Positions 47,316 to 58,001 of a stretch of DNA of 64,000 bases are shown here, in pieces. The position numbers and the translations under genes were made by a program. A model generated the notes under the pieces. The model was not told the origin of the DNA, ran no database searches, and worked only from the letters and a program-made list of their open reading frames with translations. Position 1 is the stretch's first letter. Each line of letters starts with the position of its first letter. The stretch comes from Solanum dulcamara (taxonomy: Eukaryota; Streptophyta; Magnoliopsida; Solanales; Solanaceae), in the NCBI RefSeq assembly GCF_947179165.1, contig NC_077241.1, positions 29,445,246 through 29,509,245 of the forward strand, written 5' to 3'.

Positions 47316-48440
47316 ATGCCTCCAAAGAAAGCGACCACGGCCTAGAAGGGTAGTTCAGCAATGGGGGAAACCAGTCAGACCCCGAGAATTACCAGGGCCC
47401 ATGCCCAGTCTATGCCGAGGATTGTACTCTAGTCGATGAGTTCTACTACACCGCCACCTCTATAACTGCCTATCCTAAACCTCCAGTACAGGAACCTTCC
47501 ATCCCGCAGCAAGGGGCAGAGGATAGAGCTATGCGAGATGCCATGCAGCTATTGACTGGACTGATGGCAGGACAGGCCCAGAGGCGTGGCCCAGATGATG
47601 CTAATAGACAAGAAAGCTTGCGAGTCCGTGATTTTCTAGCTTGTAACCCTCTACAATTTCATGGATCGAGAACTACAGAGGATCCACAGGAATTTATTGA
47701 ACAAATGTAGTGTACACTGCGAATCATTAGGGCTTTAGAGACTGAGTCGATTGAATTGGCCTCCTATCGCCTACGTGATGTAGCCTCTAACTGGCACGAG
47801 TCTTGGGAGTTATCAAGAGGCGAGGGTGCTCCTCCAGCTGAGTGGGATGAATTTGTAGAAGCTTTTCTTAGCCACTTCCTACCTCCAGAAATGAGACGAT
47901 CTAGGGTGGATAGATTCTTGTAGTTAAAGCAGAACGGCAGGAGTGTTCGAGACTATAGCCTCGAGTTTGACTCTTAGTAAGACATGCCCCCACAGTTGTA
48001 GCTGATATGGCAAACAGGTTGCATCAATACGTTATGGGCTTGGATCTTTATTTGGTTGATAGATGTATGGCCATGGCTACTCAGCCAGGCATGGATATTG
48101 CCCGGGTACAAGCATAAGCCCAAGGGGTAGAAGAACGACATAGAAGGCGTTAGCCTGACAAATGGTTCGACAGGAGTCAGCCTAAGAGGGCTAGGTCAGT
48201 TGGTTATCCAGGGGAATTTCGTAGTGTGCGGTTCTAGCAGTTTGGTAGATACCCCTCCTAGCTAGCTCGGAGCGTACCTCCATAGTGCCCGGGTGGACAA
48301 GTTAAAAGCGCTCGATATTCAGGGGCCGGTCAAAGCTCTAGAGCCTCAGATATACAAGTAAACCAGAGTTCTCGTAGTTAAGACCCCCAATACCCTAGTG
48401 TCCTCATTACAACAAGCCTCATTTTGTAGAATGTCGTTGG
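47316..48440 (+). pseudogene. gag: gag remnant (capsid region), many stops
   Basis: The ATG at 47316 opens with MPPKKA, a start usual for this gypsy group. The capsid-like part is clear from about 47550: a PLQFHGS segment, then DPQEFIEQM, a W-x-ESWELS stretch and FLPPEMR near 47880, typical of the retrotransposon gag domain. In-frame stops at 47343, 47430, 47463, 47708, 47921, 48115, 48151, 48235, 48259 and 48283 are nearly all TAG or TAA where CAG or CAA is expected. There are frameshifts near 47475 and 47976. No gag protein can be made. Confidence 0.88.
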
Positions 48441-49252
48441 ACTACATGTGCTTGTTTTGTTATGGTCGCCAAGGCCATATTGCGAGGGAGTGTCCATTTA
48501 AAAGTACTCCAGGTGGTATGGCTCAACCAACTAGGTCAGTTGCGGGTTCGTCTTCTTCTGTGGCTATGTGCCCGATGGGGCGAGGAATACAGATACCAGC
48601 AGGCCACGGTAGAGGCCGTGGTGGAGCATCCAGTTCTGGCGGTCCTTCTAATCATATATATACTTTAGCCAGTAGACAGGACCAGGAAGCGTCGCCGAAT
48701 GTCGTCACAGGTACATTATCAATCCTTTCTCAGGACGTATATGCGTTGATGGATCCAGGCTCTACTTTATCATATATATCTCCTTTTGTTGCTAGTAGAA
48801 TTGGAATTAAGCCTGAGTTAATAGAATTATTTGAGGTTGCTATACCAGTAGGGGACTCCATTGTAGTAAAGCAGGTATATAGATATTGCCCGGTAAATAT
48901 GTATAGTCATCGTACCTTGGCTGATTTGATAGAGTTAGATATGCTGGAATTTGATTTTATTATGGGTATGGATTGGCTAGCTTCTTGTCATGCCAACATA
49001 GACTATAAAAATAAAATGGTTCGATTTCAGTTCTCAGAAGAACCAATTGTCAAGTCGTTAGGAAACCCAACATCACCGAAGGGTAGGTTTATTTCATACC
49101 TTAGGGCAAGGAAAATGATCAACAAGGGGTACATTTATCATTTAGTCCGCATGCATGATCTGGAAGCAGAGGTGCCAACTCTTCAGTCGGTACCCATGGT
49201 TAATGAATATCCATATGTGTTTCTAGATGAACTTCCAAGCCTTCCTCCATAA
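48398..49252 (+). pseudogene. gag zinc knuckle and aspartic protease, 284-aa open segment
   Basis: The longest intact frame in the window. Residues ~18-34 hold a CCHC zinc knuckle (C-x2-C-x5-H-x4-C). The extra residue and the unrelated residues before it point to a 1-bp deletion within the knuckle, so this frame's ATG is not the real start. A GRGRGG linker follows, then a retropepsin-like region with active-site-like MDPGS near residue 117 and FIMGMDWL near 188. It runs into the spacer before reverse transcriptase and ends at 49252 at a TAA where relatives have a Glu or Gln codon. The protease half looks least damaged. Confidence 0.85.
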
Positions 49253-50167
49253 TGGGAGATATAGTTTACTGTAGACGTGCCACCAAATACGCAGCCTATC
49301 TCTATTTCCCCATATAGAATGGCACCCGCAGAGTTAAAGGAGCTAAAGGATCAGTTGAAGGACCTATTGGAAAAAGGGTTTATTAAGCCCAGCACATCAC
49401 CATGGGGAAAACCAGTGCTGTTTGTGAAAAAGAAAGATAGATCACTACGAATGTGTATTGACTACAAGCAGCTGAATAAGGTAATAATTAATAACCGATA
49501 TCCCCTCCCTAAGATTGATGATCTATTTGACCAGTTGTAGGGTGCCCAATGCTTTTCGAAGATAGACCTGCGGTTAGGCTATCATCAGGTGCTGGTAAGG
49601 GAAACAGATATACCAAAGACCGCATTCAGGACCCGATACGGGCATTATGAGTTTAAGGTGATATCTTTTGGGCTGACAAATGCTCCAGCAGTATTTATGG
49701 ATTTAATGAACTGAGTGTTCAAACCATTTCTAGATTTGTTCGTGATCGTATTTATTAATGATATTTTGGTCTATTCACGATCGGAGATGGAACACGCAGA
49801 TCACTTGCGGGCGATACTAGGGGTACTTCGACATCAGAAATTGTATGCTAAGTTCTCTAAATGCGAATCTTGGTTAACGTCAGTGGCTTTTCTTGAATAC
49901 ATTATTGGAACTGACGGTATTCGAGTGGATACACAGAAGATTGAGGCCGTAAAGGCTTGGCCAAGACCCACAACCCCTATGGAGGTACGTAGCTTCTTGG
50001 GATTAGCAGTATACTATAGGAGGTTTGTGGAAAGGTTTGCTTCCATTTCGGCGCCCTTAACACGACTGACTCAAAAAGGGGCTAAGTTCCAATGGACTGA
50101 TGCTTGTGAACGAAGCTTCCAACTGTTAAAAGAAAAATTGATACGACTTCTGTCCTCACTCTTCTAG
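49253..50167 (+). pseudogene. pol: Reverse transcriptase, broken by stops and an active-site change
   Basis: The frame at 49277-49540 carries the N-terminal fingers ([26 protein letters not shown]) and ends in TAG where CAG is expected. The palm follows ([20 protein letters not shown]) to a TGA near 49712 at an expected CGA. The frame 49715-50167 begins at the catalytic box, which reads FIND at 49751-49762 in place of FIDD: GAT to AAT removes the first of the paired aspartates. The thumb and the connection ([12 protein letters not shown]) follow, then a frameshift near 50145. Confidence 0.92.
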
Positions 50168-50560
50168 AAGGACCAGACAGCTTTGTTATTTATTGTGATG
50201 CTTCCAATATTAGATTAGGGTGCATTCTGATGTAGCATGGTAGAGTTATAGCTTATGCCTCCTGACAGCTCAGAAAGCACGAAAAGAACTACCCAACACA
50301 TGATTTGGAATTGGCAGCGGTGATTCATGCCTTAAAAATATAGAGACACTACTTGTATGGCATACATGTCGAAATTTATATGGACCACAAAAGCCTCTAG
50401 TATATCTTCAAATAGAAATAATTGAACTTAGGACAGAGAAGGTGGTTGGAACTACTATGATGTCGACATCTTATACCACCCTGGGAAAGCGAACGTGGTG
50501 GCAGATGCACTCAGCCGTAAGTCAATGGGTAGCTTGGCAGAGGTACAACCAGAATAAAAG
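50145..50560 (+). pseudogene. RNase H domain remnant
   Basis: In pieces: IYCDAS near 50186, GRVIAYAS near 50240, YPTHDLELAAV near 50293, then the HKSL segment near 50388 and a DALSRK end near 50505-50522. Stops at expected Gln or Trp codons (for example W to TAG before RHYLYG near 50341) and a small deletion near 50460 break the frame. Confidence 0.85.
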
Positions 50561-51667
50561 GAGATGATCTGTGAGATCTGCTAGCACGCTAGTCTTGGAG
50601 TCCGCCTAGCTGATTCAGGTAATGACGGGATCTGTATTCGAGGAATTGTTGAATCATCGATCATGGATGAAGTAAAACAATGCCAATACTAGGACCCTGT
50701 CCTAGCACAGTATAGGGATGAAACTCTCCAAAAGGGAAAGCCTCTATTTTATGTCACGGCTGGTTGGATACTACAATATCAAGGCAGAGTCTGTATACCA
50801 AAAGATGTAGGTTTATGACAGCAAGTACAGGGAGAGGCACACCATGCCCATTATTCTATTCATCCGGGGTCAACCAAGATGTATCATAACCTTAGGGATT
50901 TATATTGGTGGGATGGTATGAAGAAAGATATAGCTGAGTTCATAGCCCAATGCCCGAATGGCCAACAAGTTAAAGTAGAACATCAGAAACTGGGTGGGCT
51001 ACTACAAGAGATGGAGATTCCAACCTAGAAATGGGAAGCAATTAACATGGATTTCATTATTGGCTTACCTCGCACTCTCCGAAAGTAGGATTCCATATGG
51101 GTTATTGTGGATAGGTTGACAAAATCAGTCCACTTCCTCCCAGTCAGGACCACATACTCAGTAGAAGACTATGCAAAATTGTACATCAAAGAGATAGTGC
51201 GACTTCACGGAGTTCCCACCTCTATTATCTCATATAGGGGAGCCCAATTCATAGCCCACTTTTGGCAGTCATTCCAAGAAGGCTTGGGGACACAGGTAAG
51301 CCTTAACATAACATTTCATCCCCAGACTGATGGACATGCCGAGCGAACTATTCAGACGCTAGAGGATATGTTACGAGCCTGCATAATTAACTTTAAGGGC
51401 AGCTGGGATGATCATATACCACTTATTGAGTTTGCCTATAATAACAGTTATCACTCCAGCATTCAGATGGCGCCGTATGAGGCTTTATATGGTAGGAAGT
51501 GCAGGTCCCCTATCGATTGGTTCGATGTTAGCAAAATGCAACTAATGGGTCCAAACATAGTCCAACAGGCGGTAGAAAAGGTAAAGCTTATTCAGGAAAG
51601 ATTATTAACTGCCCAAAGTCGACAGAAGTCATACACAGATAGTCGACGTCGACCATTAGAGTTTTAA
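50561..51667 (+). pseudogene. int: Integrase, zinc finger and catalytic core remnant
   Basis: The HHCC zinc region lies at about 50838-50962. The His pair is kept (HYSIHPG), but the second Cys reads GGC, Gly, at 50960-50962. The core keeps NMDFI (first Asp, near 51050) and the 186-aa frame 51107-51667 starts DRLTKSVHFLP. The second catalytic Asp, normally in SDRG, is Tyr (TAT at 51233-51235). HPQTDGHAERT with the catalytic Glu, and FAYNNSYHSSIQMAPYEALY, are intact. Stops near 51030 and 51088 break the upstream frame. It would be inactive in strand transfer. Confidence 0.92.
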
Positions 51668-51679
51668 GTGAATGAATAG

Positions 51680-52110
51680 GTGTTCTTGAAAGTGTCTCCC
51701 ATGAAAGTAGTAATGAGGTTCGGTAAGAAAGGGAAGTTGAGTCTGAGATACATTGGTCCTTACTTGATCCTTCGCCGAATAGGCAAGGTTGCCTACAAAC
51801 TAGACTTGCCAGCGGACTTGGAGGTAGTACATCCAGTTTTCCATGGATCAATACTTTGCAGATGTGTAGTTGACCCATCCCAAGTACATTCCCTAGATGA
51901 CATCTAGGTCACTGAAGAGTTAGCCTATGAAGAACAGCCAGTTGCCATCCTGGATTGGCAGATTAGGAGATTGCAAACTAAGGACGTAGTCTCGGTTAAG
52001 GTGTTGTGGCGGAATAGAAATGGGGAGGAAATGACCTAGGAGGCCAAAGAGGACATGAAGCATAGGTATCCGTACTTGTTCCCGATATCTACAGGTAACT
52101 CCAACTGTTG
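51680..52110 (+). pseudogene. Integrase C-terminus and chromodomain-like tail
   Basis: The 75-aa frame 51680-51907 has the [19 protein letters not shown] and HPVFHGSIL segments found at the end of gypsy integrases. After a TAG at 51906, AYEEQPVAILDWQ, VKVLWRN and EDMKHRYPYLF follow, with a further TAG at an expected Trp. Del/Tekay chromoviruses end in this chromodomain-like module, thought to guide insertion into heterochromatin. Class call is by motif only. Confidence 0.8.
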
Positions 52111-52232
52111 AACACTCGTATATTAATAATATAGATGGAAATGTATGTGATAGTATAAAGGAAAGGAACCCCTCTATAATTTATATAAAGTCTTAAAGGA
52201 AGTTGCATTTAACATTCGGGGATGAATATTCT

Positions 52233-52246
52233 AAAGGGGGGAAGGA
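52233..52246 (+). other. Polypurine tract of the gag-pol element
   Basis: AAAGGGGGGAAGGA directly precedes TGTTACACCC at 52247. Confidence 0.9.
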
Positions 52247-52614
52247 TGTTACACCCTCATCTTTGAACTCAGAAGGTTCCTTAAGTTACTTAGAAGCTAG
52301 TATGTGAGACACTTATGTTACAATCCTATTGAACAACTCTAAGAAGGGAGAATGTGACACCCTATGGTAGGGGAGGTTGGAAATAGGGTCAAGAGAAGTC
52401 GGAGGGAGTTGTAGGCCAAGTGATGAGTTGTAGGACTCTATTTGCTACGTACGCCCCAACTTAGAAGTTTTACATACTTAAGCTATTTGAGTATATACCA
52501 AGCTTGCGTAGCATGGATGACATAGGCTCTTAAAATAAGACGAGATTACAAACCCATGAGGAGGAAAAATAACTTGCGCGGGGCAGACAATAGGAGGGTG
52601 ATACGTAGCCCCAC
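52247..52614 (+). mobile_element. Truncated 3' LTR of the gag-pol element
   Basis: The first ~370 bp match the 5' LTR start. The hairpin block is missing between GATACGT and AGCCCCAC. The LTR then fuses to the tail of another LTR in the shared bases TCGGCGCAT near 52615-52623. The remaining ~2.7 kb of this LTR is absent. Confidence 0.8.
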
Positions 52615-52808
52615 GTCGGCGCATGCCCTTTCATTATATGATACGAATGAAAGAGGCTACAGATACATGAAAAAGTTTTAAACTATTAAGGTTTTTGTAT
52701 ATAATATCACATCACACACGGTTCAACTTAACTGTAGCTGATAAATACGTATAAGAGGGTCCAGGTCGGACCCCAGTCTTGGCCTAAAGGTTTGGGTCAT
52801 GATAGAAG

Positions 52809-52820
52809 TGGTATCAGAAC
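52809..52820 (+). other. Primer-binding site of the third composite
   Basis: TGGTATCAGAAC, identical to the sites at 25121 and 35226, followed by the same CTTTC and inverted LTR sequence. Confidence 0.8.
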
Positions 52821-54737
52821 CTTTCTTTTTTATAAACAAGAGCTTAGTCGAATCAATTGTTATATAGTCATATAGAAGACTCGAAGATAACAGCTTACTA
52901 CTTTAAAGTTTAATCATTCAAAAGTGAGTGAGGGTCCTGAAGTCATATTCAGAACCTGGGAATGGAATTACCCCCAAATCTCATATCATATCCTGCTTAC
53001 ATCTAAGACATGCCAAAAGAGAAAAGATAGGCTTTACATACCTATACCAAAAATATACCAAGAGAAGCTTCACATACCTCTTATGGACTCCCCTTAATTA
53101 TGTTCACGTCGTTGTCCTCGAAACCTATTTAACATGGAAATAATGCAAGTGTCCATAGCAACTTAGACTACCCACGGGTATTCATAGCATCCATCCCTTT
53201 GCTTGCCTTCTCGACTAGTTCTTTAACTAGTTAACGCGTTAACGAAAATTGGGCAGAACCTCCCCTATAATGTGCCCTATCCAAATTTCCAATTAGACCC
53301 CTAAACAATACACACAACCAACAACAACAACCTGCAACATATTTTTACGCAATTCACACCAACAATATACAACATAAACTCCAAATGACTTATTCAAAAA
53401 TACGATATCAAAATAGGGTTTCTAGTTTCCATTTGGCAAAACCTTTAACCGTACGAAGTGGGGGGTTGTGTGGATAAAACCAGAAGATCCCCCACCTCAT
53501 TTAGAACATATTTATACCCTGCAACAACAAGCCACACCCCTGCAATAGCACCTCAGAAGAACAACTTTACTTCGACGACAATTCAACTATAGCGACTCCA
53601 ATTTAGTTTATTTCGAACATCAAGTGTTTCTATGCCATTTTCACATTTCCAGCCACCTATAGGGAGTGTAAAACACTCCATAACAACACCATAAATTCCA
53701 AATTAAAGGAGAAACTTCACCTTACCCGAAATTGGCCAAAATTGTCAAATCGCCACTCGGAACCTCTTCAAACGCGCTTCAATTGAGCGGGCTATTTGTA
53801 TGACTTCCTCGCTGCCCCAAATTGAATTTTATCATTATTACACATCGCTATACAACCATAGGATAACATAATTAATTAATTCACAGAACGAAACTCGGAG
53901 GCTTACCTCTAATAGGCCTAACCCATAGCCCCTCTCTCTTACCTCCAACGTTTTTCTCTTCTTCTTTCTTCTAAATTTCCAATTGTAAAGCTGAAGTTTT
54001 AGTTCCGTAAACATCATAAAATACATATATACATATCCACATGCTTAAGGAACACCGTATATAATTAATTCACAGAGAGAAATTGGAAAACTTACCTCAA
54101 AGTCTTCAAACCATGGCTGCCTCTTCCTCTCACGTTTTCGCTCTATGTTTTGGCTGCTTTTGGATAATGAATAAGTGAATAGTCACATAGTACATATATA
54201 TATGGGTGACACGTGTCAGCCCCTAATGGTGACACGTGTCAGGCCCTTATTAGGCCACCTCAACCATGCGGCCAATGGGGTGCTGCCACATGGCAGTAGG
54301 GTCCACTCCCCAAGCATGTGGGTCACCTAATTGACCCCAAGCAGGTGGGTCACCTGCCTGCTTGAGGTGCTTCCACGTGTCACCTTTCTAGGCTGCCATG
54401 TCATCTTTTTTTCCCTCCCTCATGGGTTCGTAATCTCATCTTATTTTAAGATCCTAAGTAATCCGTGCTACGCAAGATTGGTACGTACTCTAATAGCTTA
54501 AGGATGTAAGACTTCCAAGTTAGTAGATTACGTAGGTAAATCGAGTCCTATGACTCATTACTTGGCCTCCAATTCCTTCCGGATTCTTATGACTCCATCT
54601 CCAACCTTCTCTACTATGGGGTATCACATTCTCCCTTCCTTAGAGTCATTTGATAGTGTCGTAGCATATCCGACTCGCATGATAATGTCCACGGAACTTA
54701 TGAGACATTCCGAGTTTAAAAAGGGTGGGGTGTAACA
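52821..54737 (-). mobile_element. Inverted LTR half, third composite
   Basis: Minus-strand LTR position 1 to ~1900, ending TGTAACA at 54731-54737. Two GACACGTGTC palindromes lie near 54208 and 54230. Same breakpoints as the other two composites. Confidence 0.85.
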
Positions 54738-56106
54738 TTCTGGTTGCAGCCACCCCACCCTCCGTCTCGTGTAATTAAAGGTTTTGTAAAACTGAAACTA
54801 GAAACCCTCTTTTGATATCGTAGTTTTGAGCGAGTCATTTGGAGTTTATGTTGTATATTGTTGATGTGAATTGCTTAAAAACATGCTGCAGGTGATTGTT
54901 GTTGGTTAGCTTTAGGTGTTAAGGGTGTAATTGGAAATTGGGATAGGGCACATTATAGTGGAGATGCTGCCCGATTTTCGTTAACTCTTTAACTAATTAA
55001 GGAACTGGTCGAGAAGGCGAGCAAGGGGTTGATTTCTATGAATACTCATGAGTAGACTAGGGTGCTGGAAAGCCAAAAGTTGTTAATATTCGTGTTGCTT
55101 TTATCTTACTTAGGTTCTGAGGACGATGAGATGAACGAGATAAAGAGTAACCCGTAAAAGGTATATAAAGCCTATCTTTTCTCTTCTTTTGGCATGTCGT
55201 AGATATAAGTAAAAGATGATGCAGTTTCTAAGGTGATTCCATCCCTAAGTGTCCCATATTTACTTCTGGAGGTTGAACTCCATAGTAGCTAAACTACTAT
55301 CCTTGAACCTCCTATACGTTAGGAGAAGTATTGAATGTACAGACTCCTAGTCTTAGAGACTATAGGATGATAAGTGCTTTCAGTTTCATAGGTGGCTAGT
55401 GTAACTTTAATACATGCCTAGGACCCCCGAGATTCTGGTTGATGTGTCTCCTAATGGCACTTAGAGGGCACTTGACAGGACTACATTACTACTCGGGTCC
55501 ACAGACGATAGTTTAACCCTCTTATACTATTGGGTCCCTGATAATGTTTTAAATTGCATATGGTTACTAACTACTCTACTCGTGCATACTGTAACTCGTC
55601 TATCACTGAGTCTCGGGCCAGGTCATATTCTCGTGCACAGTTCACTGCATTATCCACTAAGTCTCTCACTAGAGGGCTAGGGCATATATGTATATATATA
55701 TATATATATATGATGATGTGGTGTAATAAAGTGGTGATGACACTGGACCTGTGATGGTCCTATAGGTATGATTCACCGGATCCCTAAAAGGGCCAGCTAT
55801 ATTGTATAAGTTGAGCATACATGTCTTACAGTTCACAAGGTACAGGTACAAGTTTCTTATATGATGTTTTATCTCCTGCTTCTATTTTAGATATGCTCCT
55901 AGTTATGCTATGTTATGTTTTACATACTTAGTACATATGTCGTACTGACCCCCTTTTCTTCGGAGGGCTGCGTTCATGTCCGCAGGTATAGATACACAGT
56001 TTGGGGATCTATCAGCATAGGAGTCCCACCCAACGATCTAGAAATGCTCCATTGTGCTAGAGCTTAATTTTGGGTACTAAACCTTGATGTATATTTTTTT
56101 GTTCAC

Positions 56107-57582
56107 GGGTACGATGGGTGCCCTACAGAAGCTATCCACCTTATGAGGAGACTAATGGAGCAATATAGGGAGAGGAAGAGATATTTGCATATGGTATTCA
56201 TCGACTTGGAAAAGGCTTATGATAAAGTCCCACGAGAGATACTATGGAGATGTTTGGAGGCTAAAGGTGTACCTATAGCGTACATAAGGGTGATCAAGGA
56301 CATGTACGAGGGTGCCAAAACCAGGGTAAGGACTGTAGGAGGGGACTCAGAACACTTCCCAGTTATGATGGGGTTGCATCAAGGATCAGCTATTAGCCTG
56401 TTCCTATTTGCCTTGGTGATGGATGAATTGACGCAATAAATTCAAGGTGAGGTGCCATGGTGTATGATTTTTGCGGACGACATAGTCCTCATCGATGAGA
56501 CTCATAGTAGAGATAACGCTAAGCTGGAAGATTGGAGACGCACCTTGGAGTCTAAGGGGTTTAAGCTGAGTAGGACCAAGACAGAGTACCTAGAGTGCAA
56601 GTTCAGTGAGACACCTCAAGAGGTTGGCGCGGAAGTTAGGCTCGGGGACCAGGCCATCCAAAAGAGAAGTAGTTTTAAGTACCTTGGTTCTATCATGCAA
56701 GACAGTGGAGAGATAGACGAGGATGTCACACACCGTATTGGGGCAGGATGGATGAAATGGAGGCTCGCCTCTGGTGTGTTTGTGATAAGAAGGTGCCACC
56801 ACAACTTAAGGACAAGTTCTACAAAGTGGTCGTTAGACCAATTATGTTATATAGGGCGGAGTGTTGGCTAGCTAAGGTCTCCCACATGCAAAAGATGAAG
56901 GTTGCCGAGATGAGAATGTTGAGATGGATGTGTGGGAATACCAGGAGTGACAGGATTAGAAATGAGGGTATTCGAGAAAAGGTAGAAGTGGCCTCGGTGA
57001 AAGACAAGATGCGGGAAACGCGACTGAGATGGTTTGGACATGTGAAGAGGAGAGTCCCAGATGCACCAATGCGGAGATGTGAGAGGTTGGCCATGAATGG
57101 TTTCGGAAGAGGTAGGGGTAGGCCGAAGAAATATTGGGGAGAGGTGATCAGACAGGACATGGCGCATTTACGACTTACTGAGGACATGACCCTAGATAGG
57201 AGGGTGTGGAGGACACACATTAGGGTAGAAGGCTAGTACATAGTGGTTTTATTCTCCCTTATTCGTAGGCATATTAACGCACTATGATTTCTTGTACTCT
57301 GATTTATGTTATTTATGGTATTTATGTTACTATCTAATAATAATATCTTCTGTTTTTGTGCTTTGATTATACTATTGTTTGGACCGTTTTCGTCATCTAC
57401 TTATTTACTCTAATATTCTTGTATGACCTTTTTCTATGCTTTTATTGAGCCGAGGGTCTTTCGGAAACAGCCGTTCTACATTGGTAGGAGTCAGGTCTGC
57501 GTACACTCTACCCTCCCCAAACCCCACGATGTGGGATTTCACTGGGTTGTTGTTGTTGTTGTTGGGTACGATGGGGGCCCTA
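56107..57582 (+). mobile_element. 5'-truncated RTE-type LINE (56126-57563) with 19-bp target duplication
   Basis: The repeats at 56107-56125 and 57564-57582 (GGGTACGATGGGKGCCCTA) differ at one base. The right copy continues the interrupted LTR. The insert is 1438 bp and starts within the reverse transcriptase. It ends in a 3' untranslated region with the TACACTCTACCCTCCCCAAA stretch and a TTG-repeat tail at 57546-57563, as in plant RTE LINEs and TTG-tailed SINEs of Solanaceae. Confidence 0.93.
56129..57236 (+). pseudogene. LINE reverse transcriptase, 3' part, broken
   Basis: The fingers and palm motifs are present: [14 protein letters not shown] near 56200, GLHQGSA near 56370, and the catalytic FADD box near 56467-56478, intact. 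The first frame ends at TAA 56437-56439. The same frame resumes to about 56780, where a 1-bp deletion shifts to the frame that carries CDKKVPP and, later, [10 protein letters not shown], ending at TAG 57234. The endonuclease and the start of the reverse transcriptase are missing because of 5' truncation, so it could not move. Confidence 0.92.
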
Positions 57583-57640
57583 TCCTACCTTATGTTATTG
57601 TTGGTTTCTTTTACGCTTAGAGGTCTGTGGACATACATGG

Positions 57641-57755
57641 GGTGTATATAGGCCGTATATGAGATGTATATAAGTTGTATATGAGATGTATATGAGTTGT
57701 ATATGATATATCTATGGGTTGTATATGGGTTGTATATGGGTTATGTATATGCGTA
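57641..57755 (+). repeat. Short TGTATATGRGT-type tandem repeat
   Basis: About ten degenerate units of roughly 11-12 bp (TGTATATGAGT, TGTATATGGGT and variants). A related but less regular stretch lies at 46780-46870 in the LTR of the gag-pol element. Confidence 0.8.
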
Positions 57756-58001
57756 TGTACGATTGTGCTTACATGAACTGTGTTTTGGGGCGTCCCCTTG
57801 TCGTGATAGCCTTGTCAGCTCATAGGTGTACATGTTACGGGACGACCCCATAAATTCTAATAGCTTCATCAGCTTATATGTTTTCCTACCTATTGTTACA
57901 CTACGAGTCAAGTAGGAGACAGAGTTACTTATGGTTGGTAGGAGTACATGCGGGTATCCAGTTCGGACACCCGTCATGGCCTACGGGGTTGGGTCGTGAC
58001 A

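Larger units (their letters stand above)
40551..52614 (+). mobile_element. Ty3/gypsy chromovirus with gag-pol remnants
   Basis: 5' LTR 40551-47112 (about 3.25 kb once the solo LTR inside is removed), primer site 47117-47128, internal region 47113-52246, polypurine tract 52233-52246, and 3' LTR from 52247 cut off near 52614. The domain order gag, zinc knuckle, protease, reverse transcriptase, RNase H, integrase, chromodomain-like tail is that of chromoviruses. The tail resembles Del/Tekay types. The element is dead: many stops, frameshifts and lost catalytic residues. Confidence 0.9.
52615..58001 (+). mobile_element. Third, diverged composite element, 5' truncated
   Basis: It starts in the last ~190 bp of an LTR (to 52804, ending GGTCATGATA), followed by a primer site (52809-52820), an inverted LTR half (52821-54737) and a shortened forward LTR (54738-58001, split by a LINE). 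The join of primer site to inverted LTR is the same as in copies 1 and 2. After about 55490 its LTR is a different subtype. Confidence 0.8.
54738..58001 (+). mobile_element. Shortened forward LTR, third composite, split by a LINE
   Basis: LTR sequence runs 54738-56125 and resumes at 57583 after the LINE and its target duplication, ending GGTCGTGACA at 58001. An AT microsatellite lies near 55689-55712. Past 58001 there is no primer site: gag sequence follows at once. Confidence 0.8.

Noticed and set aside
56590..57220. Minus-strand open frames over the LINE
   Set aside because: Shadows of the reverse transcriptase coding strand.
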